This document shows, piece after piece, positions 14,481 through 22,155 of a DNA stretch of 27,978 nt. Each line of letters begins with the position of its first letter. Position 1 is the first letter of the stretch. This stretch comes from a virus, in the IMG/VR virus record IMGVR_UViG_3300034198_008044, positions 1 through 27,978 of that record; one strand, 5' to 3'. The position numbers and the translations under genes were made by a program. The notes beneath the pieces are model-generated. The model was not told the DNA's origin and ran no database searches. It worked only from the letters and a program-made list of their open reading frames with translations.

Positions 14481-14547
14481 CGTTACCCCTAGGGCTGCTG
14501 TGGGGGCTCTGTGGAGTGCCCAGAATGTCTTCTTGTTGTGTACTCGT
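14425..14547 (-). pseudogene. Relic of a BppU-like fibre N-terminal domain
   Basis: In one minus-strand frame this stretch reads ...V-T-F-E-T-I-K-A-V-R-G-T-I-M-V-E-E-T-A-A-R-stop, closely matching residues TNEFETIKVVKGTIMVEGTSAP of the 1666-aa fibre. No start codon precedes it and the frame is closed on both sides by stops. It appears to be the C-terminal end of a lost N-terminal domain, kept between promoter and new start. It might still act as a leader supplying the ribosome site for the 263-aa gene. Confidence 0.65.
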
Positions 14548-14557
14548 TAGTATGAAT

Positions 14558-14565
14558 TATTTATT
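14558..14565 (-). promoter_or_regulatory. Late promoter AATAAATA before the relic and 263-aa gene
   Basis: The octamer lies in a 19-nt block (14547-14565) identical to the gp21 promoter region at 807-825. No ATG is found at the usual 21-31 nt; the first real gene starts 133 nt on, in agreement with loss of the original gene start. Confidence 0.55.
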
Positions 14566-14570
14566 AATTG

Positions 14571-14663
14571 ATCTTGTTTGAAATTGAAAATGTAGTCAAT
14601 TTGTCGGTAACAATAGAGATTATATTTGATAAATAATAACAAGATTTTTAAAGAATGTAATTT
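14571..14663. other. AT-rich intergenic stretch with a long-range inverted repeat
   Basis: Between the end of the 1666-aa gene and the next promoter no gene is seen. ATCTTGTT (14571-14578) and AACAAGAT (14638-14645) could pair across 59 nt. This is too loose to call a terminator; it could slow transcription at the end of the long fibre gene. Confidence 0.25.
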
Positions 14664-17600
14664 CTACTCTACAAGTGGACTAAACCCAAACTTGCCGTCA
14701 TCCTCGTAAAGCGTCAAGCCACCGAAGTCTAAATCGTAATTAACCGACTTATCATCAAAGTAGAACTTAAAAAGGGCATTAGATGTGCTTGGGTCAATCA
14801 GAGTCCGATCGTAGTCGGGGGCCTTAATCTGGAAGACGTATTTCCTCCAGAATGGGGTTAAGGTGAACTTGGTGAAGAAGCCTCCATCAACCCTAAAATT
14901 GTTACCAGACGTTCCGGCATAGAACTGGGTGAAGAGGGTAACAGGATTTCTATTGTTTGATCTAGCCCACAGGACAAGAAGCAGTGATTTTTTCCTTAGC
15001 CTGTCAAGTTCCTCTGGGTAGCCAACTCTTGCAGCCCAAGTTCTGATCTCGCAGGTCTGGAAAGTGTATGAAGTAACTCCCGTTTCTGCATCTTTCTTTA
15101 TATTATAGTAGTAGTATGACGGGTTCTCTTGCCCTGAAGCATAAGACCCTTTCCCGGCTATAAGCTCCTTGACTAAATCATTTCTGCGTAGCCTACTTAT
15201 TCTAAGGGGCTTTTGTATGGATGCACTGGGACCCATCACGATTGAGTTTCCTCGATCCCCAAAAAAGTGTTCTAGCTGTGTGCTGGCGGGAGTAAAGAAT
15301 AGTGTGTCTGGGGGCAGACTGCCATTGTTTACGGTGGCGTACGGTCGGGTAAATGGCTTTAGGGTCTTCAGTAATCCGTAGCGAGAGATTGACTTATCTA
15401 CCCTTATCATCTGCATATATCCCTGGAAGAAATCAGTCGCTCCTGTAAATCCGCCGCGCCCCATAATTGGCCGGTTGAAACCTGAGACGATGAATCTGCC
15501 ACTGAACTGTGTTGTTAATGTAGCCTCAAGGGTCTCGTCAATATAAATTCTCACCACCCCCGAAAACCGACTCATAGTAATCCTACTAAAGATATTGGTA
15601 GGAATAGTTCTAGTGCTAGTGAAGTCTATGGTTTGTCCGCCAGTGCTGCGATTTTTGGCTAACGCTAGCTTTCCGTTTGCATCCAATATAAGCGCAAAGG
15701 GCGCCGCCTCCGAAGTAGCCCCAAAGTCAATTAGAGTCTGAACAACATTATTTCTAAGCGGGTAAACCAATAAATCCAAATCAAAATCACCTGTGCCAAA
15801 GTAGAATGGTGCAGCAGGGTCATTGTTAGTTGATACTGATGGAGTAAGAAGAGATGTTGTGCCGTTAAAAGAAAAGCTACCTGTGCCAAACTTGAAAACA
15901 GAGGTGCTGATTGAGACATTTGTATTATTCAAGGTAAGGCTTCGTGAGCTTCTATCCGTGAACTCATGCCCATTTAGAACCAGCGAAGTGCTGGGGAAGT
16001 CTGTATCTATATTGTCTTCGGTGCCCTCGGCATCAAAATTAGCCTTAGTTGGATTTATTAGGAGGTTGGAGATTTTCGAGTCTCCTTGTCGTGAGACCCC
16101 GAACTGGTTTTTTATTTGAACAGTGTTCCCGCTAAAATTGACCTCATTTGCGACAAAATCAAACTCGCTTTCAATTGAGTATACTGACGCCCTGGTGCAT
16201 CCGTTTAATGCATTCCCGTTGACTGTCCAGTTCTTGCATCTTTCAATGGTTAAGCAGGTGTATGGCCTGATATATAGCCTCCTACCATCAGATTCGTAAC
16301 GCCTGTAGGGGGTAGAACTGGAGCCGCCACTGTCGCACCCCCTTACAAAGGCAGCACCATTAACCACCCAATCCTTACAATCAATAGCATTAATATGTGT
16401 GGAGACCTGTGGAGGACTGTCTGGCATATAGTATTTCCCACGCGGCGGGATTCTACGCCCGTTTCTAAAAAAGAAGCAGTTGGAGATTGCCCAGTTGTCG
16501 GATCGGTCAGCGTCTACATTGGTAAATCCGCATGTATCCCAATAGACACCGCTCCAGATGTTATCTGGACTAAACAATGCAGTAACCCCGTGCTCATGGA
16601 TATATTCAATTCTGCCGTTAATATAAGTACATGCAGCGGTCCCGCCCCGCATTTGTAAACCAATTCTAGTGTTATAGATGTAAAAGCTCTCCATTCGGGA
16701 GTCATACATATTGTCGGAGGAAATACCAGTATCGCAGGAGTTAATAAAAAAGTTCCTAAAGATATGAACATTGCTGGGGCCATCAACCAACACACCAGCC
16801 CCACCCTTGAAATTTCTCACCATAAAGTTGTCTAACTTGGCGCTCCATTCACATGCGATACCGTTGGCATATTTGCCCCCGACAGGGATTCCTGAGATAA
16901 GGCCGCTGCTAGATATTGTCAGCCCAGAGGGAAGTGACTTTGCACTAAAAGTACATCCATCCACCGTTGCCTCTACCTGATAGGAGTAGGGATGACCCGC
17001 GACGGCCGACGGAAGGTTCCAGATCAAAGAGGTTTTCAACTGGGGGCGGACGGTCCATGATGTCCCGTTAAACACGATCATTGTTCCAAAGATTTTTCCA
17101 GTAGAGTCAGTGAATTTAACGAAAAATGAGAAGTTCCCTGAAGTAGTTGATGTTCCAGTGATAAAGCCCCGGATGCCGTCTGTTGAAAGCGTCAATCCTG
17201 GGGCAGGTTGCGTTGCTGATGGATAACCGGGTTGATTATTGCCGCCGCCCGCCGATCTGGCTACATCAATCTCCCATGTGAATGGCCCAACTCCACCTAC
17301 TGGATACAGCACGCCAGAATAAACCACGCCGAGCCTTGCTTCCGGGAGCGAGCCATACATCGAGGGGAAAGCGGTATTTTCAACCGTAAAGTCTATGAAG
17401 ATTTCGTCAATTAGAGTGTTTGCGTCAAAACTAACCGTATTGGTCGCACTTGTGATAGCAATTTTTAAGGTGTATTTTCCGAATGCGTTTGCGGGGGGAG
17501 TACCAGTGATTTCACCAGTGGTTTGGTTCATTGTGAGACCGCTGGGACCATCAATCAGCCACCAATAGTGGGCTATACCGTCATTATTCAGAACATTGAA

Positions 17601-19664
17601 ACTGTACTTGTATGCCTGGTTAATAGTCGCCGGGGGAATATCAGACAGGGGCAATTCAATATATTTACCGGTAACCTCCAACACAAGGTCTTTCTGCACA
17701 GTGGCGCCACTGGCGTCTGCTACTTGAATCGTTACAAACTGCTTGCCAATTTGTGCTGTGCCAGCATCACAGGTTACCCACCCGGATTTAGAGACTGCAA
17801 ACCCGGTAGGAATCGTGCCGGAAACTACATCCCACTGGTAGGGGTTGGCTGGTGTAATACTGGTGTAAGTGCTAGTTGCAACACCAATTCCTGTGGCATT
17901 GCCCCCCATGGCTTTCAACTGGAATCCGGGATACCATGCATCACCAAACTGGTGAGAGGGTATAACGGCAGTTTCCAGTGAAAGGATTTTTTTCTGCTTG
18001 GGGTCGTTTGGATCAATGACATGAAGCTCCCCGTTGAACGCATAAGAACCCCCGACCCCTGCAGGAGAGGTTGCAATTTTGATAATCGGATACCAGGATC
18101 CGTAGGTCATCTCGTAGCCGTCAACGGTGATTCCTTCCAGGGCCGAGGCATCTCCTCTCAGGACTACGGCGCAATTGTATGTCGTTGGCCGGAAAAGCTC
18201 GCAGTCACGATCGACGTAGATGCTAGGTCCGCTGGCTACATTATAATCACCAGCAAAACTAGAGTCTTGTTGTGGATATACAAGAGTATTTCTTTCGCCG
18301 TAAATGGTTATCCTTGCCCCCACATCAAGGTATCTCTTGATTTTGCAGTTGCCGCTAATTTGAACAACGTTAGTTTTTCCAACAAACCACTTGCCCACTT
18401 GCTCTATGCTATTCATGGCGAAAACAACGTCCAGAGCCTTTTGGATGGACGGGTAGTCATCAGCAATTCTGTTGCTAACGCACCCGAACCAATCCGACAT
18501 TACATTGCCAGAGAAAACTCGTCGCCATACACCATTAGTGCCTGGCGAGGTTTCGCCTATCTTATTAAGGAAGTTGACTAGGTTTGCCCGAGTCCCGTCA
18601 TATGGAACGGTTGGGGATATAAATAGGCCACCGTCATGTAGCGATTTGGGGAGATTTGGCTCCCACTGAAACCAACCCCCGCCTGCTCCGGTCTCAAGTG
18701 GCGAAGGCAGTGTTAGATTAACCTCACTGTAATTGACATAGTATTGCTTAACAAGAGAAGCCCCCGTCTGGGGGGCAGTCTGAAGGTCAATAATTGAATT
18801 GTAGGCACCCGAACCACTGGAAATATCACCCCAGTATGGCTTATTGGTTCCAGTGTTGTATAGTAAGACTTGGTTATTGGTAATAGTGGCGGGTAAAAAT
18901 GTTGTGACACCTGGAGCCAACTGGTAAGGTAGTGAACCAGTAGTTCCTACAGCAAGATTGGTGGCAGTAGTTGAAAATCCAACAGATGAAATTTGAGGGA
19001 GGTTTTTTAACTCAGAACCATCTCCCACGAACTTAGTTGCAGTAACAATACCTCCTGAAATTTGAGCGCCACTAATAGATGAGGGGCCGGTCACATTTAA
19101 GGAGGTTATAGAGGCAATTCCGCCAATTACATTCGTTGAAATTCCCGATGTTACCGAATATGTTGCAGCATTTGAGTTTCCAGTTAAATTTCCAACAAAA
19201 CTAGTTGCCGTTATTATTCCTGCTGTAATATTAGGAGTTCCAGTGAGACCCTGAGAAACTGTTGAAATGCCTGCCGTTTGAGCATAGTTGGTGATCGGGT
19301 CTTGAATCGTGCTTACTTTAGGGATTTCTATTTCTGGTGCAGAGGTCCCCTCTACCATAATTGTACCTTTAACTACCTTGATTGTCTCAAACTCATTTGT
19401 GAGAAGAACATCAAAGTAGTTTCTTCCGGTTTTCAGGTTTTGGGTGTCTGCTTTACCCATTTGAAGTGAAATATAGCCTATTGCTCCTAGTGCGACTGCG
19501 GTAAACGTTGCATAAGAAGGTGAACTGGGGTACTTTCTTATTTTAGCAACTGGGGTATAACTTGATAAATCAAGGGGATTACCATCGAATGCATCGATTA
19601 AAAATGACACGGAAAAATCCGTCCCCTTATCAATTATAACGCTAGTAATCTCTTGAATTGCCAT
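14664..19664 (-). CDS. Giant chimeric tail fibre: BppU-like head, beta-helix, Ig-like inserts, LamG-like domain
   Basis: A 1666-aa fibre, likely a main host-recognition protein. Residues 1-115 resemble a BppU-type baseplate/fibre attachment domain (IIDKGTDFSVSFLIDAFDG). Residues 115-230 are shaft repeats (GDGSEL type) shared at DNA level with the 640-aa fibre. From about 388 (DWFGCVSNRIADDYPSIQKA) a pectate-lyase-like beta-helix starts. At about 590-930 there are several Ig-like (He_PIG-type) units with PPATINQAYKYSF and SGLTMNQTTGEITGTPP. The beta-helix resumes at about 935 (NFMVRNFKGGAGVLVDGPSN). About 1227-1395 looks like a LamG/concanavalin-type domain, and about 1525-1665 like a carbohydrate-binding beta-sandwich. 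The middle and end are visibly richer in G+C than neighbours, as if acquired. The start overlaps the previous stop (TAATG). Confidence 0.88.
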   Translation of the reverse strand: MAIQEITSVIIDKGTDFSVSFLIDAFDGNPLDLSSYTPVAKIRKYPSSPSYATFTAVALGAIGYISLQMGKADTQNLKTGRNYFDVLLTNEFETIKVVKGTIMVEGTSAPEIEIPKVSTIQDPITNYAQTAGISTVSQGLTGTPNITAGIITATSFVGNLTGNSNAATYSVTSGISTNVIGGIASITSLNVTGPSSISGAQISGGIVTATKFVGDGSELKNLPQISSVGFSTTATNLAVGTTGSLPYQLAPGVTTFLPATITNNQVLLYNTGTNKPYWGDISSGSGAYNSIIDLQTAPQTGASLVKQYYVNYSEVNLTLPSPLETGAGGGWFQWEPNLPKSLHDGGLFISPTVPYDGTRANLVNFLNKIGETSPGTNGVWRRVFSGNVMSDWFGCVSNRIADDYPSIQKALDVVFAMNSIEQVGKWFVGKTNVVQISGNCKIKRYLDVGARITIYGERNTLVYPQQDSSFAGDYNVASGPSIYVDRDCELFRPTTYNCAVVLRGDASALEGITVDGYEMTYGSWYPIIKIATSPAGVGGSYAFNGELHVIDPNDPKQKKILSLETAVIPSHQFGDAWYPGFQLKAMGGNATGIGVATSTYTSITPANPYQWDVVSGTIPTGFAVSKSGWVTCDAGTAQIGKQFVTIQVADASGATVQKDLVLEVTGKYIELPLSDIPPATINQAYKYSFNVLNNDGIAHYWWLIDGPSGLTMNQTTGEITGTPPANAFGKYTLKIAITSATNTVSFDANTLIDEIFIDFTVENTAFPSMYGSLPEARLGVVYSGVLYPVGGVGPFTWEIDVARSAGGGNNQPGYPSATQPAPGLTLSTDGIRGFITGTSTTSGNFSFFVKFTDSTGKIFGTMIVFNGTSWTVRPQLKTSLIWNLPSAVAGHPYSYQVEATVDGCTFSAKSLPSGLTISSSGLISGIPVGGKYANGIACEWSAKLDNFMVRNFKGGAGVLVDGPSNVHIFRNFFINSCDTGISSDNMYDSRMESFYIYNTRIGLQMRGGTAACTYINGRIEYIHEHGVTALFSPDNIWSGVYWDTCGFTNVDADRSDNWAISNCFFFRNGRRIPPRGKYYMPDSPPQVSTHINAIDCKDWVVNGAAFVRGCDSGGSSSTPYRRYESDGRRLYIRPYTCLTIERCKNWTVNGNALNGCTRASVYSIESEFDFVANEVNFSGNTVQIKNQFGVSRQGDSKISNLLINPTKANFDAEGTEDNIDTDFPSTSLVLNGHEFTDRSSRSLTLNNTNVSISTSVFKFGTGSFSFNGTTSLLTPSVSTNNDPAAPFYFGTGDFDLDLLVYPLRNNVVQTLIDFGATSEAAPFALILDANGKLALAKNRSTGGQTIDFTSTRTIPTNIFSRITMSRFSGVVRIYIDETLEATLTTQFSGRFIVSGFNRPIMGRGGFTGATDFFQGYMQMIRVDKSISRYGLLKTLKPFTRPYATVNNGSLPPDTLFFTPASTQLEHFFGDRGNSIVMGPSASIQKPLRISRLRRNDLVKELIAGKGSYASGQENPSYYYYNIKKDAETGVTSYTFQTCEIRTWAARVGYPEELDRLRKKSLLLVLWARSNNRNPVTLFTQFYAGTSGNNFRVDGGFFTKFTLTPFWRKYVFQIKAPDYDRTLIDPSTSNALFKFYFDDKSVNYDLDFGGLTLYEDDGKFGFSPLVE
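19007..19391 (-). repeat. Fibre modules A, B, C and D in the 1666-aa gene
   Basis: 19119-19289 matches 8641-8811; 19007-19130 matches 8890-9015; 19293-19320 matches 14355-14382; 19342-19391 matches 14431-14480. This one stretch therefore carries DNA shared with two different fibre genes and is a hub for recombination among them. Confidence 0.82.
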
Positions 19665-19930
19665 TAGTTAGTAAATCCTACTTTATTTGCCTTAATTGCT
19701 GAATTGGTGAAAATAACATCCGTTGGATTTTTTTGTAAAAATTCAACAGAATTTGCAGGAATTGTAAATACAAATGTTGCGGATGCACCAACAGAAGTTG
19801 AAATGCTGACTTGAATCGCTCCAGCGGTACTGTTACAGAGCCTAACGCAGGTTGCAGAGTTAAGGCTAGTAGCAGCCCCGGCAGATGTGGCGGTTGTAAT
19901 TTCAGTCTCAATGAGTTTAGTGATTTGCAT
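19664..19930 (-). CDS. Small 88-aa virion-associated protein
   Basis: I place the start at the ATG at 19930, giving a protein starting MQITKLIETEITTATSAG. An upstream extension of the frame would run through the late promoter and into the previous gene, so it is unlikely. The protein is Ala, Ser and Thr rich with beta-like stretches (AIQVSISTSVGASATFVFTI) and ends NKVGFTN. Small proteins of this kind occur beside fibre genes in T4-like cyanophages; the function is unknown. A late promoter ATATAAATA lies 23 nt before the start, and the stop overlaps the start of the giant fibre, so it may be its partner. Confidence 0.78.
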   Translation of the reverse strand: MQITKLIETEITTATSAGAATSLNSATCVRLCNSTAGAIQVSISTSVGASATFVFTIPANSVEFLQKNPTDVIFTNSAIKANKVGFTN

Positions 19931-19953
19931 TAGTAAAAATAGTCCATAATTAT

Positions 19954-19962
19954 TATTTATAT
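19954..19962 (-). promoter_or_regulatory. Late promoter ATATAAATA before the 88-aa gene and giant fibre
   Basis: ATATAAATA on the minus strand matches the T4 late octamer and lies 23 nt before the ATG at 19930. It would also serve the coupled 1666-aa fibre gene. Confidence 0.7.
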
Positions 19963-19964
19963 TC

Positions 19965-21194
19965 TTAACGACTAATCTCTTCCCAATCCATAGAAGCGTG
20001 AATGACAGAATTTGCCGAACTTGCCGCCGCTGCAAGAGTAAGTTCAAATGGTACTCCAGCTAAACCATCTCTTTCCAGTTGAAACTTAAACAATGCTTCT
20101 TTAAGGATATCAATATTTGAATTTGATTGATTTGATGCACTAAAATACCCAGATGCTAGAACTCTACCACCGGATAAACCACCGCCACCGATTTTGTATT
20201 CTACCGCAGAATCTAAACTGGCATCGGACCAGACTCCACCTGTTGTAATACCGCTTGCAATAACTTTCCAATTATAGTTTGAGTTATTTGTGATACCAAG
20301 CATTGACAAGGCAGTAAGAATCACAATAGCATCTAATCTATTCGGAGTTTCCTTAAGACGGATTGAAATTATTGGATATAAAGTTCCCGCGAGGGGTAAA
20401 TTTACTGGGGATACAATAGAAGTTCCTATTGCTTGTTGTAACCCTCTTAATTCATAACCGCCTTCAGAAATAACTGTGGAGCATACCTGCTTCACTGTAC
20501 TTGCACTTGTCGTAACTCCAGTGTTTGCAATTTCATATCTCAATGGCAAGGATGCCGTCGTTATGTAAGTTGTTTCAATAAGATTAGCGTGATGGAATGA
20601 ATGAGCGTGAACGTATTTTCCATCTATTACAAATCCTGTTCTTACTGTTCCTTCTCCTAACCATTCAATATCGGTCCAGAATATCTGAGCCTTGGAAATA
20701 TCTAACGCAATTCCAGATGGATTAGATGCTCCAACCCCGGTTAAAGTGTCTACGTTCCATTGAGATTGTGGAACACGAGTTTCTGAAACGATTCCTGTTA
20801 CAATGCTTCTCTCTACGATATTTACGGTGGTTCCATCTTGTTCAAAGTAAATTCCGTTGTCATTTCCGAAGTACCCAATTCTTTGGCGAAGATTTGACTT
20901 TGGTGGATTCATAGCTCCAGTATTAAGAATACTTAATCCCTTTCCAGGTTGATATGCAAATACTTTTGTTGTTTCTCTTACAACTTGACAAGTTGCTCCG
21001 GTTCCAACCGTAAGTTCAACTAGACCTTGATATTGGTTAAATGAATATGTGCTACCTGCACCAATAACAGTTGTTGACCAGAGATTATTATCTCTATAAC
21101 GATGACTAGAATCAAATAACGTTAAAGGATTTGCTACTTTTAATCTACCAAAAGCATCATATAAGTTTTTACTCGATTCATATAAATGTGACAT
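19965..21194 (-). CDS. Virion structural protein with DAFGRLKV start motif
   Basis: A 409-aa protein starting MSHLYESSKNLYDAFGRLKV, then NPLTLFDSSHRYRDNN. A 'DAFGRLRVSxPxTLFDS' opening is widespread in marine phage structural proteins of unknown fold, which is how I recognise it. The rest is beta-rich, with TGFVIDGKYVHAHSFHHAN and an acidic C-terminal end ASMDWEEISR. I chose the ATG at 21194 because it overlaps the upstream stop (TAATG) and has GGAG about 10 nt before it; a TTG five codons earlier is less likely. The product is probably a fibre, baseplate or decoration component. Confidence 0.88.
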   Translation of the reverse strand: MSHLYESSKNLYDAFGRLKVANPLTLFDSSHRYRDNNLWSTTVIGAGSTYSFNQYQGLVELTVGTGATCQVVRETTKVFAYQPGKGLSILNTGAMNPPKSNLRQRIGYFGNDNGIYFEQDGTTVNIVERSIVTGIVSETRVPQSQWNVDTLTGVGASNPSGIALDISKAQIFWTDIEWLGEGTVRTGFVIDGKYVHAHSFHHANLIETTYITTASLPLRYEIANTGVTTSASTVKQVCSTVISEGGYELRGLQQAIGTSIVSPVNLPLAGTLYPIISIRLKETPNRLDAIVILTALSMLGITNNSNYNWKVIASGITTGGVWSDASLDSAVEYKIGGGGLSGGRVLASGYFSASNQSNSNIDILKEALFKFQLERDGLAGVPFELTLAAAASSANSVIHASMDWEEISR

Positions 21195-21967
21195 TAGACT
21201 ATTCTCCAACCGTTGTTATAAATTAATGTAAGTGAGCCAAAATTATAAGCAATTGTCGCCTTATCTTGTCCATCAATAGTATCTGAATTAGATGGCACAA
21301 TTGCAATATAACGATTACTTCCATTTGAGGCTTGCCCCAGTTCATCTTTAATGACATAACAAGTTCCATTTTCAACATTATCCGGAAGCGTTATCGTTAC
21401 CGCTCCGGGATAGTTTACTCCAATATAGTAATCAGTTAACTGAACCACGTATGCTGCAGATGTTACAGAAACGGTTGCATAACGAATTCCACTGCTTCCT
21501 GGATCGGCACCCTCCCATTTTTTTGTTGTATCATTGTAACGAAGAAACTTATTATTGACTTTAACTGAGTTTCTATCAACATCATCTAAAAATTCTAGGC
21601 GAGTTTCCCCGCCGCCACCTATAGTTGAAAGTTGCTGTTGTATTCTTGCCAAAAATGACTGATAATGCTTTTGAAAAGCCTCAACAGTCATAAAGTTCTG
21701 ATTAAGAGGAGTTAAAGGATCCTCATTTTTTGTATTAGTTGGCTCTGCGAGAAGTCCTAATGATTTCTCTATTAAAGATACTTCTTCTTTAATTGGCTCA
21801 ATCTTTGGTTTCGATTTTATTGTTTTAGTCTTTCTTTTTGGTTTGGCTTCCTCCAGTAAAGGCTTAACAAAAAAATCATCAAAAGAAGTAGAAGAATTAG
21901 TTTCTACTTCTTTTGATGATTTTTTTTCTTTACTTACAGCCTCAAAGAAATCTTTGAGTTCGCTCAT
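21194..21967 (-). CDS. Neck/fibre-like structural protein with beta-stranded C-terminal domain
   Basis: A 257-aa protein in three parts: a charged, Lys/Glu-rich, probably disordered N-terminal half (residues 1-90, with KPLLEEAKPKRKTKTIKSK), a helical link with VEAFQKHYQSFLARIQQQL (about 93-115) and GGGGETRLEFLDDVDR, and a C-terminal beta domain (VTITLPDNVENGTCYVIKDE ... GSLTLIYNNGWRIV) of the kind at fibre tips. The GGGETRLEFLDDVD block recurs in T4-like cyanophage structural proteins. The ATG overlaps the gp67-like stop (ATGA). The exact place in the virion is unknown. Confidence 0.82.
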   Translation of the reverse strand: MSELKDFFEAVSKEKKSSKEVETNSSTSFDDFFVKPLLEEAKPKRKTKTIKSKPKIEPIKEEVSLIEKSLGLLAEPTNTKNEDPLTPLNQNFMTVEAFQKHYQSFLARIQQQLSTIGGGGETRLEFLDDVDRNSVKVNNKFLRYNDTTKKWEGADPGSSGIRYATVSVTSAAYVVQLTDYYIGVNYPGAVTITLPDNVENGTCYVIKDELGQASNGSNRYIAIVPSNSDTIDGQDKATIAYNFGSLTLIYNNGWRIV

Positions 21968-22125
21968 TCATCCTCTGAACCATTAAAGAGTGAAGTAGAA
22001 ACTTCGGGAACTAGTGCATCAACTTTTTCCATTGCCTTATCCTTAATGATATCCTTGATAAGGTCACTAATTTGTGCCGGTGATTCGTCTGCTGCAATCA
22101 AATCAAGTAGGTCTTGGTCTTCCAT
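21964..22125 (-). CDS. 67: gp67-like prohead core peptide
   Basis: A 53-aa gene directly after gp20, the place of gene 67 in T4. The product begins MEDQDLLDLIAADESPAQ, continues ISDLIKDIIKDKAMEKV and VPEVSTSLF, and ends in an acidic GSEDE tail. T4 gp67 likewise has a helical N-terminal half and an acidic end, and is a minor component of the prohead scaffold cut by gp21. The name rests on position, size and general make-up; similarity to T4 itself is low. A late-promoter motif in the gp20 stop lies 21 nt upstream. The stop overlaps the next start (ATGA). No separate gene 68 is seen. Confidence 0.75.
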   Translation of the reverse strand: MEDQDLLDLIAADESPAQISDLIKDIIKDKAMEKVDALVPEVSTSLFNGSEDE

Positions 22126-22146
22126 TTTGTTATAAATTAACTAAGT

Positions 22147-22155
22147 CTATTTAGA
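22147..22155 (-). promoter_or_regulatory. Late-promoter-like TCTAAATAG in the gp20 stop
   Basis: The gp20 ending ATC TAA overlaps TCTAAATAG, 21 nt before the gp67-like ATG. It fits the T4 late octamer except for the first bases. Confidence 0.6.

Noticed and set aside
14326-14550. Plus-strand frame over the gene start and relic region
   Set aside because: The minus strand here is explained by the 263-aa gene and fibre-module homology; nothing supports a plus-strand gene.
14571-14645. Rho-independent terminator after the giant fibre
   Set aside because: The inverted repeat arms are only 8 nt, AT-rich and 59 nt apart.
19931-20047. Longer N-terminus for the 88-aa protein
   Set aside because: It would translate through the late promoter and overlap the previous gene; the ATG at 19930 has the usual promoter spacing.
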